Of a stretch of DNA of 63,860 bases, positions 43,864 to 52,070 are shown piece after piece. The notes under the pieces were generated by a model, which saw nothing but the letters and a program-made list of their open reading frames with translations, had not been told where the DNA came from and searched no databases. Numbering within the stretch: position 1 is the first letter of the stretch; each line of letters opens with the position of its first letter. The position numbers were made by a program, and so were the translations under genes. This stretch comes from CAZLMG01 sp964560765. Lineage in GTDB: Bacteria; Bdellovibrionota_B; Oligoflexia; Oligoflexales; CAZLMG01. Location of the stretch: NCBI GenBank assembly GCA_964560765.1, contig CAZLMG010000023.1, forward strand, positions 1 to 63,860. Reading direction: 5' to 3'.

Positions 43864-44816
43864 CAATCACTATCGAGCAGGATGGTCAGCGCTTGGATAG
43901 CGCCTTGTTTGCTTTGGGAGTCGGCCTTTCTCGGCGCAAAATTCGAATGGTGATCGATCAAGGTGGTGTGTATCTCAATCGCAGTCGCATGCGAATCGCC
44001 TCTCGTCCCGTGCGCGTGGGTGATCAGGTCGAAATGGTGTACCAGACAGAGGCGCTTACGACGAAGCAAGCAACCGATGAAATCACCTTGCTTGCCACCG
44101 ATGTATTGCACAATGAACGCGGTCTTATCGCAATAAATAAACCCCCTGGTCTACCTTCTCAGGCAACACGCGACCAAGCTGTTGTCCATGCGGAGCGCAG
44201 TTTGAACACGCTGTTGGCAAGTCAAGGGCTAGCGGAAAAGCAGCTTATTCTGCTGCATCGATTGGATAAAGAAACCTCTGGGATTTTGCTGTTTGGAACC
44301 AATACAGACGTAGCAACATTCGTAACGGGTGAGTTTCGAGAGCGTCGTATCGAAAAACAGTACTTAGCTGTTGTCTATGGCGTGCCGGAGAATAAGAAGT
44401 TTGAGATGAGCTGTTACTTATCTGATATCGACAAGCGCACGGGCAGTGTGCGAAAGGTCAGTGCGGGAGGAAAGAGTTCGCACACGAGTTTCGAGTTGCT
44501 GGCATCTTCATCGCGTGGTGAAGTTTCCCTCATTCTCTGTCGACCGACGACCGGGCGTAGTCACCAAATTCGGGTGCATCTGGAGCTGAGTGGGCACCCC
44601 ATCGTGGGTGATAAAAAATACGGTCAGCGCAGTCTGGCCTCTCTGCCTGAGGCTTGGCGACCCTTCGCTCGTTATCACCTTCTTCACGCCATGCGCTTGA
44701 GAATCCCCCCGCAGGCGCCTGGGGGGCAGTCCGTTTCCCTGGCGGCGCCTGTGCCCAAGCAGTTTGAGTCCTTCCTCAAAGTGGCGCAAATCGACCGGCT
44801 ATCCGCTCTAATTTAA
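43845..44816 (+). CDS. RluA-family pseudouridine synthase with S4 domain
   Basis: 323 residues from a GTG at 43845 after GAGGGGGGG. N-terminal S4 RNA-binding domain (about 10-65, GLSRRKIRMVIDQGGVYLN), then the RluA catalytic domain with the signature LLHRLDKETSGILLFG (catalytic Asp) and GRSHQIRVHLELSGHPIVGDKKYG. Members modify 23S rRNA or tRNA; which position is unknown. Third gene in the luciferase-like/asparaginase cluster, with overlapping ends. Confidence 0.93.
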   Translation: MERVRVTITIEQDGQRLDSALFALGVGLSRRKIRMVIDQGGVYLNRSRMRIASRPVRVGDQVEMVYQTEALTTKQATDEITLLATDVLHNERGLIAINKPPGLPSQATRDQAVVHAERSLNTLLASQGLAEKQLILLHRLDKETSGILLFGTNTDVATFVTGEFRERRIEKQYLAVVYGVPENKKFEMSCYLSDIDKRTGSVRKVSAGGKSSHTSFELLASSSRGEVSLILCRPTTGRSHQIRVHLELSGHPIVGDKKYGQRSLASLPEAWRPFARYHLLHAMRLRIPPQAPGGQSVSLAAPVPKQFESFLKVAQIDRLSALI

Positions 44817-44823
44817 AGAGAAA

Positions 44824-44865
44824 ACTGAAGGATCTTTAGCAACGCTAAAGTTTTCAGTGATTTTT
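44824..44865 (+). terminator. Composite terminator after the pseudouridine synthase gene
   Basis: Inner stem CTTTAGC-AAC-GCTAAAG (44834-44850) followed by TTTT, enclosed by an outer pairing ACTGAA/TTCAGT (44824-44829 with 44853-44858), with TTTTT at 44861-44865. Confidence 0.7.
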
Positions 44866-44922
44866 CCGATAAGACCTACAGGTATGTTCGTAATTTAGAG
44901 GTTTAGCCTAGGAGTCAGAGAC

Positions 44923-45711
44923 ATGCGGAACAGGAAGTTCCTCAACGTGGCGTTGACTGCGTTCGCTGCATGGTCACTCGCTGGATGTGGTGACTCGGCG
45001 CGAAAGCCGGTGATGACCCCCGGGGTCAATCTCGCCGGACAGAACGTTCCTTGTACCAAGGATGAGTGTCCTCCTGTAGCCTTTCAGCTGGTCGGTTCGC
45101 AAGGTGCCGGAAACTTGCCGTTTAAGGTCGACGAAGACAATCGGGCAACCCTTTCGGTTCAACCACAGCAACAAACGCAGCGAACCTATGCCGTCCAAGT
45201 GTTGAGCGGACCGACGGAGTGTCAGTGGTCTGGGCAAGGGTCGCCGACAGTGGATTGTTCCTGGCGTCCACGGGAGTTAGGTGCAGCTGGAGAGATAGTC
45301 GCAGTTGTGCGCGATGTGTCGCGCTGTCGCCACCTTCTGATGCCGCGCGGTGAAGATGCTCTGTGCAGCGACATTCGTAAAAATATGGCCAGTTTGGGTG
45401 TTGAACAGCAACAGCGCATCCGCTGGGAAGTGGTTGACTCTGGCGTGAACATGATTGATCAGGGGTTCTTTCAGAATCCTGGAGCAAAGTACGGTGCTAA
45501 CGGCGGCGTTAACGGTTGCACACAGGGTATGATCACCGGCGTACTCGGTGGCATGATGGGCGGCGGTGGTGCCTTAGGCACTCTCGGAGGCGGGGCCATG
45601 GGTTGTGCGTCGAATTATATTGGTGCCCTTGGGCAACAGCAACCCACCCAGCAGCAACCCATTCAACAGCAGCCGGGAACTTACTACCCGCCGCAGCAGA
45701 CTATACCCTAA
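44923..45711 (+). CDS. Lipoprotein with glycine-zipper C-terminus
   Basis: 262 residues. Signal ends with LAGC, so Cys22 is the lipidated residue. The mature part has several Cys pairs (CTKDEC, CQW...DCSW, CRH...LC, CASN) and a Gly-rich stretch MITGVLGGMMGGGGALGTLGGGAMG (about 205-230), typical of glycine-zipper envelope proteins, then a Gln/Pro-rich tail. Stands alone between two terminators. Function unknown. Confidence 0.75.
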   Translation: MRNRKFLNVALTAFAAWSLAGCGDSARKPVMTPGVNLAGQNVPCTKDECPPVAFQLVGSQGAGNLPFKVDEDNRATLSVQPQQQTQRTYAVQVLSGPTECQWSGQGSPTVDCSWRPRELGAAGEIVAVVRDVSRCRHLLMPRGEDALCSDIRKNMASLGVEQQQRIRWEVVDSGVNMIDQGFFQNPGAKYGANGGVNGCTQGMITGVLGGMMGGGGALGTLGGGAMGCASNYIGALGQQQPTQQQPIQQQPGTYYPPQQTIP

Positions 45712-45743
45712 TTAGGCGCTGGCGCTTTCGCGCCAGAGCGCCT
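45712..45743. terminator. Bidirectional hairpin between convergent genes
   Basis: TTAGGCGCT-GGCGC and GCGCC-AG-AGCGCCTAA form an interrupted stem with a TTTC loop right after the lipoprotein stop. The convergent c-heme operon ends at 45769 on the other strand. Confidence 0.6.
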
Positions 45744-45768
45744 AAATAATCATCTTCCTTCGGCACGC

Positions 45769-46212
45769 TTACGGCGTGCCGCAACGTAACCATTCCCGCA
45801 TCAAGGCTAACTCTGTCTCGGGAACATCCGCATTCGGCGGCATTGTCGCGGGCTTTCGAAACATGACTTTGAATATGCCATTTCGCCAGATAGCTGCATC
45901 GGGCTCTTCGTCAAAGTTTGCCTTTGTGGGAGCCCCGCCCCGATGATCCTCCTTTAGGCTGCGACTATGACAACCTGTGCAATGTTGTGCGAGAAACGCC
46001 TGCCCAAAATTGTGGTATGTAAGCGCGGTGCCTGAGGGACAGCTATTTCCGTTCAAAGTGGTTCCCTCCGTTTCACCGGCGGGCAACCGAACCCGCCGTC
46101 TTGGAATATACTCGTCATTAGTACCGCTACTTTCTGAACCACAAGATAGATGCAGCGAGACCATTGTGAGCGCTGTCACCAGCAATTTAACTGGTACAGG
46201 AATTCGCTTCAT
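45769..46212 (-). CDS. Small c-type cytochrome lipoprotein
   Basis: 147 residues from the ATG at 46212, which overlaps the DUF1501 stop (ATGA); a longer open frame upstream is a shadow of that gene. Signal sequence with lipobox-like SLHLSC, then one heme c attachment site AQHCTGCHSRSLKEDHRGG. The late Met in PATMPPNADVPE is the probable distal heme ligand. Structure and spacing match a small cytochrome domain. Last gene of a three-gene operon with DUF1501 and another CxxCH protein. Electron partner unknown. Confidence 0.82.
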   Translation of the reverse strand: MKRIPVPVKLLVTALTMVSLHLSCGSESSGTNDEYIPRRRVRLPAGETEGTTLNGNSCPSGTALTYHNFGQAFLAQHCTGCHSRSLKEDHRGGAPTKANFDEEPDAAIWRNGIFKVMFRKPATMPPNADVPETELALMREWLRCGTP

Positions 46213-47495
46213 AGGTTCACCATTCCAAGAAGGGGAATCGTATTGGGGAACGCCAAGTCGACGGCCAAGTCGGCTGCCATAAATAAGCCTGCCATGACAT
46301 GCTGCATATTCACGGGCACGATATCTGTGCCGATCTGACCCGCTGATTCCTCGCCATTTGGAGTCGAGGTTTCGCCGTTGGCGGGATTTTGGGGTACTCC
46401 TCGCAGCCACGCATCCGTCGAGCCGAGAACCTGCCCACCGTTCAGCGCGCCTCCCCATGCAAGCATGGATGTATAGGGCCAGTGATCTTTGCCACCTCCC
46501 TGATTCAGCTTCGGGCTGCGGCCTAGTTCGCTTGTCACCAATATGATCAGGTCGTCGCTCAAACCTAGTTGCTGCGCAGCCGAGATGATTTGATTGAGAC
46601 CTGCAAACAGTGACTCAAAAAGGTCGTTCTGCTTGCTGAAGTGGTCTCGATGAGTGTCCCATTCTCGGTACTTTCCTACGCGCACAGTGGCGCATTGGCT
46701 CAAGCCGGCTGCCATCATTTCCAGACCAAGTCTTGCCTGCGTCACAAAATTATCTTGGCCAGCCGTAGAAGCGCGCTCATGTAGCGCGGTGAATTGCTCT
46801 CGAAATGTGATCTCGCGCTTGTAGCCGTGATAAAGAGCACTGATCTTATCTGCATCTAGGCCGAACGCAGGCCGCGTTTCTATGGTGTCCCCAAAGCTCA
46901 AGTTTAGAAAATTTGCTAAGGCTGCTTCAGCAGTCGAGCCGATCTCGGAGCTTGTTGCTGACAGGTATTCTGCGATCAAGGCGTCGTCGAGATAGCTAGT
47001 TGCGGCGACATTCGATCCGGCGCTGGGCCGTAGATTGATCGCAAGGTGCGGAGCCGCAGCGGTAGGGTTTGTTTGTTGGGCGTAATAGGTCAAATAGTCG
47101 ATGAACTGCTTGTCTTGCTTCTCAAATCGCTTGCCAAGGCATTGCTGAAGTGCCTGCTCGTGGTCAACGGCCGAACAATGTAAGCCATTTATGACAACGG
47201 ACTTCGCTCCGTGCGCTTGAAAAAAGAATGAGACGCTTGGTCGACTCGCGGCCGTTACGTAAGTAATGCCGCTCGCTGAGGCCGTTGATGAGCCTGGACC
47301 GGTAGCCACATGATTTGAGTCGAATTTGGGATCGAAGACCATCGTTGGATCCCAGCCGCCATCACAATGCAGGCGCAATAGGAACTTTGGTCGAAATTGC
47401 GCCTGCGCGAGACCGCCTCTGAAAAGCTTCGTAAAGATGCTGCTGGCGATAATACCGGCAGAACTACGAACGATAAATTGTCGGCGCGTAATCAT
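46209..47495 (-). CDS. Tat-exported DUF1501-family protein
   Basis: 428 residues. It begins with a twin-arginine signal (TRRQFIVRSSAG, followed by a hydrophobic run), so it is exported folded. The DUF1501 hallmark near the C-terminus reads SELGRSPKLNQGGGKDHWPYTSMLAWGGALNGGQVLGSTD, and LLRLHCDGGWDP is the usual opening. The family is related to alkaline-phosphatase-like sulfatases but has no proven reaction; it is abundant in Planctomycetes and found in deltaproteobacteria-like groups, usually beside cytochrome-domain partners as here. Confidence 0.88.
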   Translation of the reverse strand: MITRRQFIVRSSAGIIASSIFTKLFRGGLAQAQFRPKFLLRLHCDGGWDPTMVFDPKFDSNHVATGPGSSTASASGITYVTAASRPSVSFFFQAHGAKSVVINGLHCSAVDHEQALQQCLGKRFEKQDKQFIDYLTYYAQQTNPTAAAPHLAINLRPSAGSNVAATSYLDDALIAEYLSATSSEIGSTAEAALANFLNLSFGDTIETRPAFGLDADKISALYHGYKREITFREQFTALHERASTAGQDNFVTQARLGLEMMAAGLSQCATVRVGKYREWDTHRDHFSKQNDLFESLFAGLNQIISAAQQLGLSDDLIILVTSELGRSPKLNQGGGKDHWPYTSMLAWGGALNGGQVLGSTDAWLRGVPQNPANGETSTPNGEESAGQIGTDIVPVNMQHVMAGLFMAADLAVDLAFPNTIPLLGMVNL

Positions 47496-47502
47496 GGTTT
47501 CC

Positions 47503-49218
47503 TCAGTAAGTCACAAAGGCTTCGTGGAGCATGATCGCAATAATCAATGTCTGCCAAGCTGTCCGAACTGTGGCAACGTCATTGGCTGTGTTGACTTGGT
47601 CAAATAGCTCTCTCAGGCGCAGGAAAATGCTGGTTCCTGTATTGAGTTCATAGGTTGTTAAGAACTTCCAAATGGCGATGATTTGTTTGTTGATGATCTT
47701 GTCGTCCGTTGTGACGCCACTGCCGTCTGGCAACAAGGAGAGTAGTAGCCTATCAGACGCTGAAGATTCGTTGCTTAGTTCGCGGCCGATCAGCGCCGAG
47801 GCTATGGAGCGTGCGGCGCTTTCAGCAGCATGCCAATAGCTGGACGTTGGGTCATACCGTTGGTCCGGAGACATGTCGGAGAATCCAGGATCTAGATGTT
47901 CGGAAAAGCTCCAGCTTTGACCTGGAAGTAATTGCGAGGCAACGCCTTGCCACATTCTTCGCGTCAAGACACGAATGCCGTTGCGTGTCTTTAGCCGCTC
48001 CGTCAGCGTCTTCCCGCCGAGCAACGGCCCCTGCAGGTATTGTTGACTGGACAGTAGGCTTTGCAGCGAGCTGGTCAATTGATAGTCGTCATAAATCATT
48101 GCCGACATGCTGTTGTGCAGGATGCCGCTATCGGATTTTTGGAAGCCGCGCTGCAAAATTTGTTGATGGATTCCAATGAGAGTGCATCGAAGGATTCGCG
48201 AGTCTGTGGCGACAAGTTGGGCAAATTTACCGTGGTCGGAAAAGGTATGACCTCGATAAGTCCCAGTTGGTTGCGATCCACTATTGCTGTAGGTGGTCCA
48301 TGAGGAAAAGTTGGCGCCAGTGCCCAGGCCGAAAAGGGCGCCCGCAGCATCGGTAAATTGCCGATGACAGCCGCTGCAACTCTTGTGTGAATAGGCGAGT
48401 TGACGTAAATCTCCATCCATCTCATCATCGGTAAACTCAGTGAATAGGTGGGCCCTGCTTGATTGCAAATTGGTGCAAGCCATGCGACTAAGTATGCTGG
48501 CCATTCGCGTCTCATTTGTACCGCGACCTTCGGAATCGAGGGCTGCCAGAAGGCCATTGTTACTTAGGACGCCTAAGGCCGGACGACTATCGGAATAGCT
48601 GGCAACCATTCGACGTCCATCTAAACCCAGCAGATACTCGGATTGATAGCCCCAGAGGCTCGTCAGCACTTCGGTTGTCACCGCCTGCTCCGCAAGAAAG
48701 ATGCTTGAATAGGGCTGCCCGGTTTGCATGATGTACGAGATCAGATTCAGTGGTTCCGAGATAATCGCTTCACGTAACTCCTGTGATAGAGCTGAGGCGA
48801 GCGTGACATTGCCAGCAGCAACAAACCGATCTAGGTCTGGTAACTCGTCGGTGCGGAGGCGCCAAGACTGGCGATGCCAGTCGGCGACGGTGTTGGCTAG
48901 TTCGGTCGTGTGTAGCAGCTCTGCGACCAGCAGGTTCAATTGTGAAGCCGTTTGGTTGACCAGTGCATAGTCTTCGGCAAGTGGCAGTCGTGTCGCTAGG
49001 TCGAGGGTGATGCGGCGAATCTTTCTGGCAAGTGTGAATGGTAGGGGTTTCGGTCTGTCGGTTTCAGACTTAGGTTCTTCCGACTTTTCGACTGTTGGCG
49101 ATTCCTCTTGATAGACGCCAGGATTGCCACTGCAGCTCCATTGAGTAGATGCGACAAGTAAGAGGCGCAGCCAGCGGCAGGCCATTGGCGAAACAGAATT
49201 TGTCAGCGTTACCCGCAC
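47503..49218 (-). CDS. Exported c-heme protein, DUF1549/DUF1592-like partner of DUF1501
   Basis: 571 residues from the GTG at 49218 (GGAGG four bases upstream). An N-terminal hydrophobic stretch with possible lipobox WSC is followed by a low-complexity charged linker and FTLARKIRRITLDLATRLPLAEDYALV, which resembles the opening of planctomycete-type DUF1549/1592 proteins. One heme c site, CSGCHRQFTDAAGALFGLG, occurs near residue 290. No other motif was recognised. First gene of the operon, seven bases before DUF1501. Which DUF it belongs to is uncertain. Confidence 0.7.
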   Translation of the reverse strand: MRVTLTNSVSPMACRWLRLLLVASTQWSCSGNPGVYQEESPTVEKSEEPKSETDRPKPLPFTLARKIRRITLDLATRLPLAEDYALVNQTASQLNLLVAELLHTTELANTVADWHRQSWRLRTDELPDLDRFVAAGNVTLASALSQELREAIISEPLNLISYIMQTGQPYSSIFLAEQAVTTEVLTSLWGYQSEYLLGLDGRRMVASYSDSRPALGVLSNNGLLAALDSEGRGTNETRMASILSRMACTNLQSSRAHLFTEFTDDEMDGDLRQLAYSHKSCSGCHRQFTDAAGALFGLGTGANFSSWTTYSNSGSQPTGTYRGHTFSDHGKFAQLVATDSRILRCTLIGIHQQILQRGFQKSDSGILHNSMSAMIYDDYQLTSSLQSLLSSQQYLQGPLLGGKTLTERLKTRNGIRVLTRRMWQGVASQLLPGQSWSFSEHLDPGFSDMSPDQRYDPTSSYWHAAESAARSIASALIGRELSNESSASDRLLLSLLPDGSGVTTDDKIINKQIIAIWKFLTTYELNTGTSIFLRLRELFDQVNTANDVATVRTAWQTLIIAIMLHEAFVTY

Positions 49219-49448
49219 GGAGCCTCCACTCTAAGTCGGCTCATGAGACGCCGAACTAGCCATCTTTCTCTTCGGCGCTCTTTCAGAGAATATGGCCGAG
49301 GCATTTTTGTGCTGTTAAAACAAAGTGTTGCGGCACCCTGGTGCGAGTGTCGCCGCCCGGCGGAAATTGCCTATCTTTTTATTTTTTAGAAATGCTAAGA
49401 CAAACACGCGCCAAATTTTCGGAGAACCCGTCATCAATTCGGAAGGTT
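49219..49448. promoter_or_regulatory. Divergent region between the c-heme operon and lipA
   Basis: 230 bases. It contains a dyad GCACC-CT-GGTGC (49333-49344) and a CCGCC-C-GGCGG dyad nearby (about 49352-49362), then a T-rich stretch before lipA. No clear pair of promoter hexamers was chosen. Confidence 0.35.
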
Positions 49449-50366
49449 ATGAGCAACCAGCAGGACCCAAAGACGGACATCGTGACAGATCGACCGTTGC
49501 ACATTGGAAAGCCAGCATGGCTTAAGTCCAAGATTCCAACCGGCTCAACTTACTTTCGCATTAAGCGCGATCTGCGTGAACGAAAGCTGTTTACAGTCTG
49601 CGAGGAAGCTAAGTGCCCTAACATTGGCGAGTGCTGGAGTCGCAATACCGCGACTTTTATGGTTCTTGGCGATACTTGTACCCGTGGCTGTCGATTTTGT
49701 AACGTCAAGACCGGTAATCCAAATGGATGGGTCGACGCCAGCGAACCAAGGAATACAGCTGAAACCGTTCGGGAAATGGAATTGCGCTATGTCGTGCTAA
49801 CGATGGTTGATCGAGATGATCTGCCTGATGGTGGTTCCGAGCATGTCGCGCGAGTCATCGAAGAGATCCATCACCTGAATCCTGAAACGCTCGTCGAAGT
49901 CTTGGCCGGTGACTTTCGTGGTCAGGATGACTCGTTGTCGAAAGTGCTGCAGCCACGCCCTAAGGTATTTGCGCACAATTTGGAAACAGTTCGGCGCTTG
50001 ACGCCACGGGTCAGGGATCGTCGAGCCACGTATGATACCTCCCTCAAGGTTTTGCAACGTGTCAAGCAACTGGCAGATTATCCGCTATACACCAAAAGCG
50101 CGCTGATGCTAGGGCTGGGTGAAACTTTGGATGAGGTTCGCGAGAGTTTGCAAGACTTGCGACGGCACGATGTGGACTTCGTTACGCTTGGTCAGTATTT
50201 GCGACCAACGCACAAACATCTTTCCATCAAGCGCTTTGTGACTCCAGAAGAGTTTTCCGAGATTGGGGACTTTGCGCGTTCCATAGGATTTAAGTCGGTG
50301 GCGTCAGGACCATTGGTTCGAAGTTCGTACAAGGCAAGGGACTTTTTTGAGCGCGCAGACACTTGA
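49449..50366 (+). CDS. lipA: Lipoyl synthase
   Basis: Radical SAM enzyme that inserts two sulfurs into octanoyl groups on E2/GcvH proteins. 305 residues from the ATG at 49449 (GGAAGG just before). Auxiliary cluster ligands CxxxxCxxxxxC are Cys51, Cys56 and Cys62 (VCEEAKCPNIGEC); the radical SAM triad is Cys77, Cys81 and Cys84 (CTRGCRFCNV). RRLTPRVRDRRATYDTSL and the C-terminal RSSYKA (conserved Ser) complete it. lipB is not adjacent. An in-frame ATG at 49392 would add 19 residues. Confidence 0.96.
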   Translation: MSNQQDPKTDIVTDRPLHIGKPAWLKSKIPTGSTYFRIKRDLRERKLFTVCEEAKCPNIGECWSRNTATFMVLGDTCTRGCRFCNVKTGNPNGWVDASEPRNTAETVREMELRYVVLTMVDRDDLPDGGSEHVARVIEEIHHLNPETLVEVLAGDFRGQDDSLSKVLQPRPKVFAHNLETVRRLTPRVRDRRATYDTSLKVLQRVKQLADYPLYTKSALMLGLGETLDEVRESLQDLRRHDVDFVTLGQYLRPTHKHLSIKRFVTPEEFSEIGDFARSIGFKSVASGPLVRSSYKARDFFERADT

Positions 50367-51297
50367 TCAGGCCTTGACCGAGCTAGGAGATGCCGCTGGT
50401 TTTTCGGCGAGAGATCCCCTCGTTGCGCGTATTTTGCTAACGGTTCTCAGATGGGTGCCTCGTTCCGCCATGTCTTTGGCCGCATCTGTCCTCGCCCTCC
50501 TCATGCCAATTGTTGCTCGACGCGAGTCAAGGCGATTGTTCGCGAACCTGCAAGCCATTTACGGCCTGCCCCGGCATAGTAGCTTTGCCAAAGACTTTGC
50601 AGAACAAGTTGCTCGTCACACCAGTCACTGTCAGATCGAGACGATGAAGCTCGTTGCTAACGATGATGTGTCTCACCTCGATGGGATAGAGGCTCTACGG
50701 GCGACTATGCTTGAACTCATGGTAGGCGGCCGCGGCGTTCTCATCGTCACGGCGCACTTAGGTAGTTGGGAAATGGTGGCGCAGGCTGTCGCCGCTGCAA
50801 CTGGCAAGCCTTTTTTTGCCTTGGCAAAGCCCCCCAGCCGCCACTGGGCTCGTCCCGTGCTGCAGGCACTTCGTCGCTCAATGAATACGGTTATCTTGTG
50901 GACAGACCGGACGACACTCGTGCGCGATATGATGACCGTGGCACGAAACAGCGGTGCCTTGGGGTTTGTCATGGATCAGAAGCCCCGCGGTGGCAAGGGG
51001 TGTGTCGTACCTTTCTTTGGGATTCAGACGCCTTTTGTGCAAGGACCAGCAACCTTGGCGGTGAAGACGCAAGCGGCAGTCGTCGCTGTATTTTGCCTGC
51101 GAGTGGGACCATGGCAATATCGCGTCGTACATCGTGTCTTGGATATCCCGCCAGATGATGGAAGCCCGGCGGAAACATGGACGGCCCTCATGGCCGCTGA
51201 GATCGAGTCCATGATAAGATGCTTTCCGGAACAGTGGACTTGGAATTATCGTCGATGGAACGATGAGCAGTTGGCCGGTGCGGTGCCAATGAAGTAG
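50347..51297 (+). CDS. LpxL/HtrB-like lipid A acyltransferase
   Basis: 316 residues; the start is uncertain. The TTG at 50347 overlaps the lipA end by 20 bases. Membrane-associated acyltransferase family: TAHLGSWEMVAQAVAA (HxxxxE catalytic site) and MDQKPRGGKGCVVPFFG, with a hydrophobic N-terminal segment (about 28-55). Such enzymes add secondary acyl chains to lipid A precursors, or act as related lysophospholipid acyltransferases. Likely co-transcribed with lipA. Confidence 0.85.
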   Translation: MSAQTLDQALTELGDAAGFSARDPLVARILLTVLRWVPRSAMSLAASVLALLMPIVARRESRRLFANLQAIYGLPRHSSFAKDFAEQVARHTSHCQIETMKLVANDDVSHLDGIEALRATMLELMVGGRGVLIVTAHLGSWEMVAQAVAAATGKPFFALAKPPSRHWARPVLQALRRSMNTVILWTDRTTLVRDMMTVARNSGALGFVMDQKPRGGKGCVVPFFGIQTPFVQGPATLAVKTQAAVVAVFCLRVGPWQYRVVHRVLDIPPDDGSPAETWTALMAAEIESMIRCFPEQWTWNYRRWNDEQLAGAVPMK

Positions 51298-51323
51298 CGA
51301 AGCGATGGGGGTTGTCGGTGGGA

Positions 51324-52046
51324 ATGCTGCAGAAGAATCATGGTTCAAGAATTGTGGCCCGCTCGCTACCCATTTTTCGTACCTATTTTGCTTATCTCTT
51401 TTTTGCTTTGGCCTTGCTGCAAGCTCGTCCGTCAGGCGATTCACTGGCCTTGGGTTCTATCATAGCTTTGTTGGGGATTGGAGTGCGCTTACTGGCAGCA
51501 GGTGTGGAGCCTAGTGCTGATGGGCAGCGTCGAGTCGGAATTTATCAGTTCATGAGCCTGCCTATCGAGCTTGGTTCTGTGCTCGTTTATGTAGGTGTTT
51601 GTTTTGCTGCTCGAGATCTCCTCATGTGGCTTCTGTTGATGATTGTTGTCACTTGCGTGGCGAAGGTCCGGCCCTTGCGTGACGCCGTGGTAAATGCAAA
51701 TGATGACGGTTTGTTGTACTCCGCAAATCGGGCCAGTACTGATGGCATCGTGTTTTTCCCTCATTTCTGGAGCGGTAACCAACGGTTTGGCACTGATCTC
51801 GCGGGGCTTTCTCGTGGGTCTTTTTCGATGCGGCGTAGTTTAGAGCGACTTCGGGCGGTCGAATTATCAAAGATTATTGCGATCATAGCACTTTTTGGAT
51901 GGTTTCTACTGCAGCTCCGGTGGTCCGTAGTCCAGCGGGTCAGTCCCTGGGCTGCGCTCGTGGTTTGTGCTGCGATCATGCTGCGAGCAATGTATGATAT
52001 CGGTCTGTTCAAACGTCCCGTCGCATTGAGTCGACGGGGTTCATAG
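51324..52046 (+). CDS. Multi-pass inner-membrane protein of unknown function
   Basis: About 240 residues, start uncertain (ATG 51324; TTG 51312 also possible). Five or six hydrophobic segments, including YFAYLFFALALLQA, LALGSIIALLGIGVRLLAAG, LLMWLLLMIVVTCVA, AIIALFGWFLLQLRW and WAALVVCAAIMLRAMY. The order (helices, basic loop, two helices) faintly resembles isoprenylcysteine-methyltransferase-type membrane proteins, but no catalytic motif is clear. It lies between the acyltransferase and glutaryl-CoA dehydrogenase genes. Confidence 0.6.
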   Translation: MLQKNHGSRIVARSLPIFRTYFAYLFFALALLQARPSGDSLALGSIIALLGIGVRLLAAGVEPSADGQRRVGIYQFMSLPIELGSVLVYVGVCFAARDLLMWLLLMIVVTCVAKVRPLRDAVVNANDDGLLYSANRASTDGIVFFPHFWSGNQRFGTDLAGLSRGSFSMRRSLERLRAVELSKIIAIIALFGWFLLQLRWSVVQRVSPWAALVVCAAIMLRAMYDIGLFKRPVALSRRGS

Positions 52047-52070
52047 ATACTCAATCGGGGGAAAGACTCA

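Noticed and set aside
46213..46458. N-terminal extension of the small cytochrome frame
   Set aside because: It overlaps DUF1501 on the same strand in another frame; the ATG at 46212 with its ATGA overlap and signal sequence is the true start.
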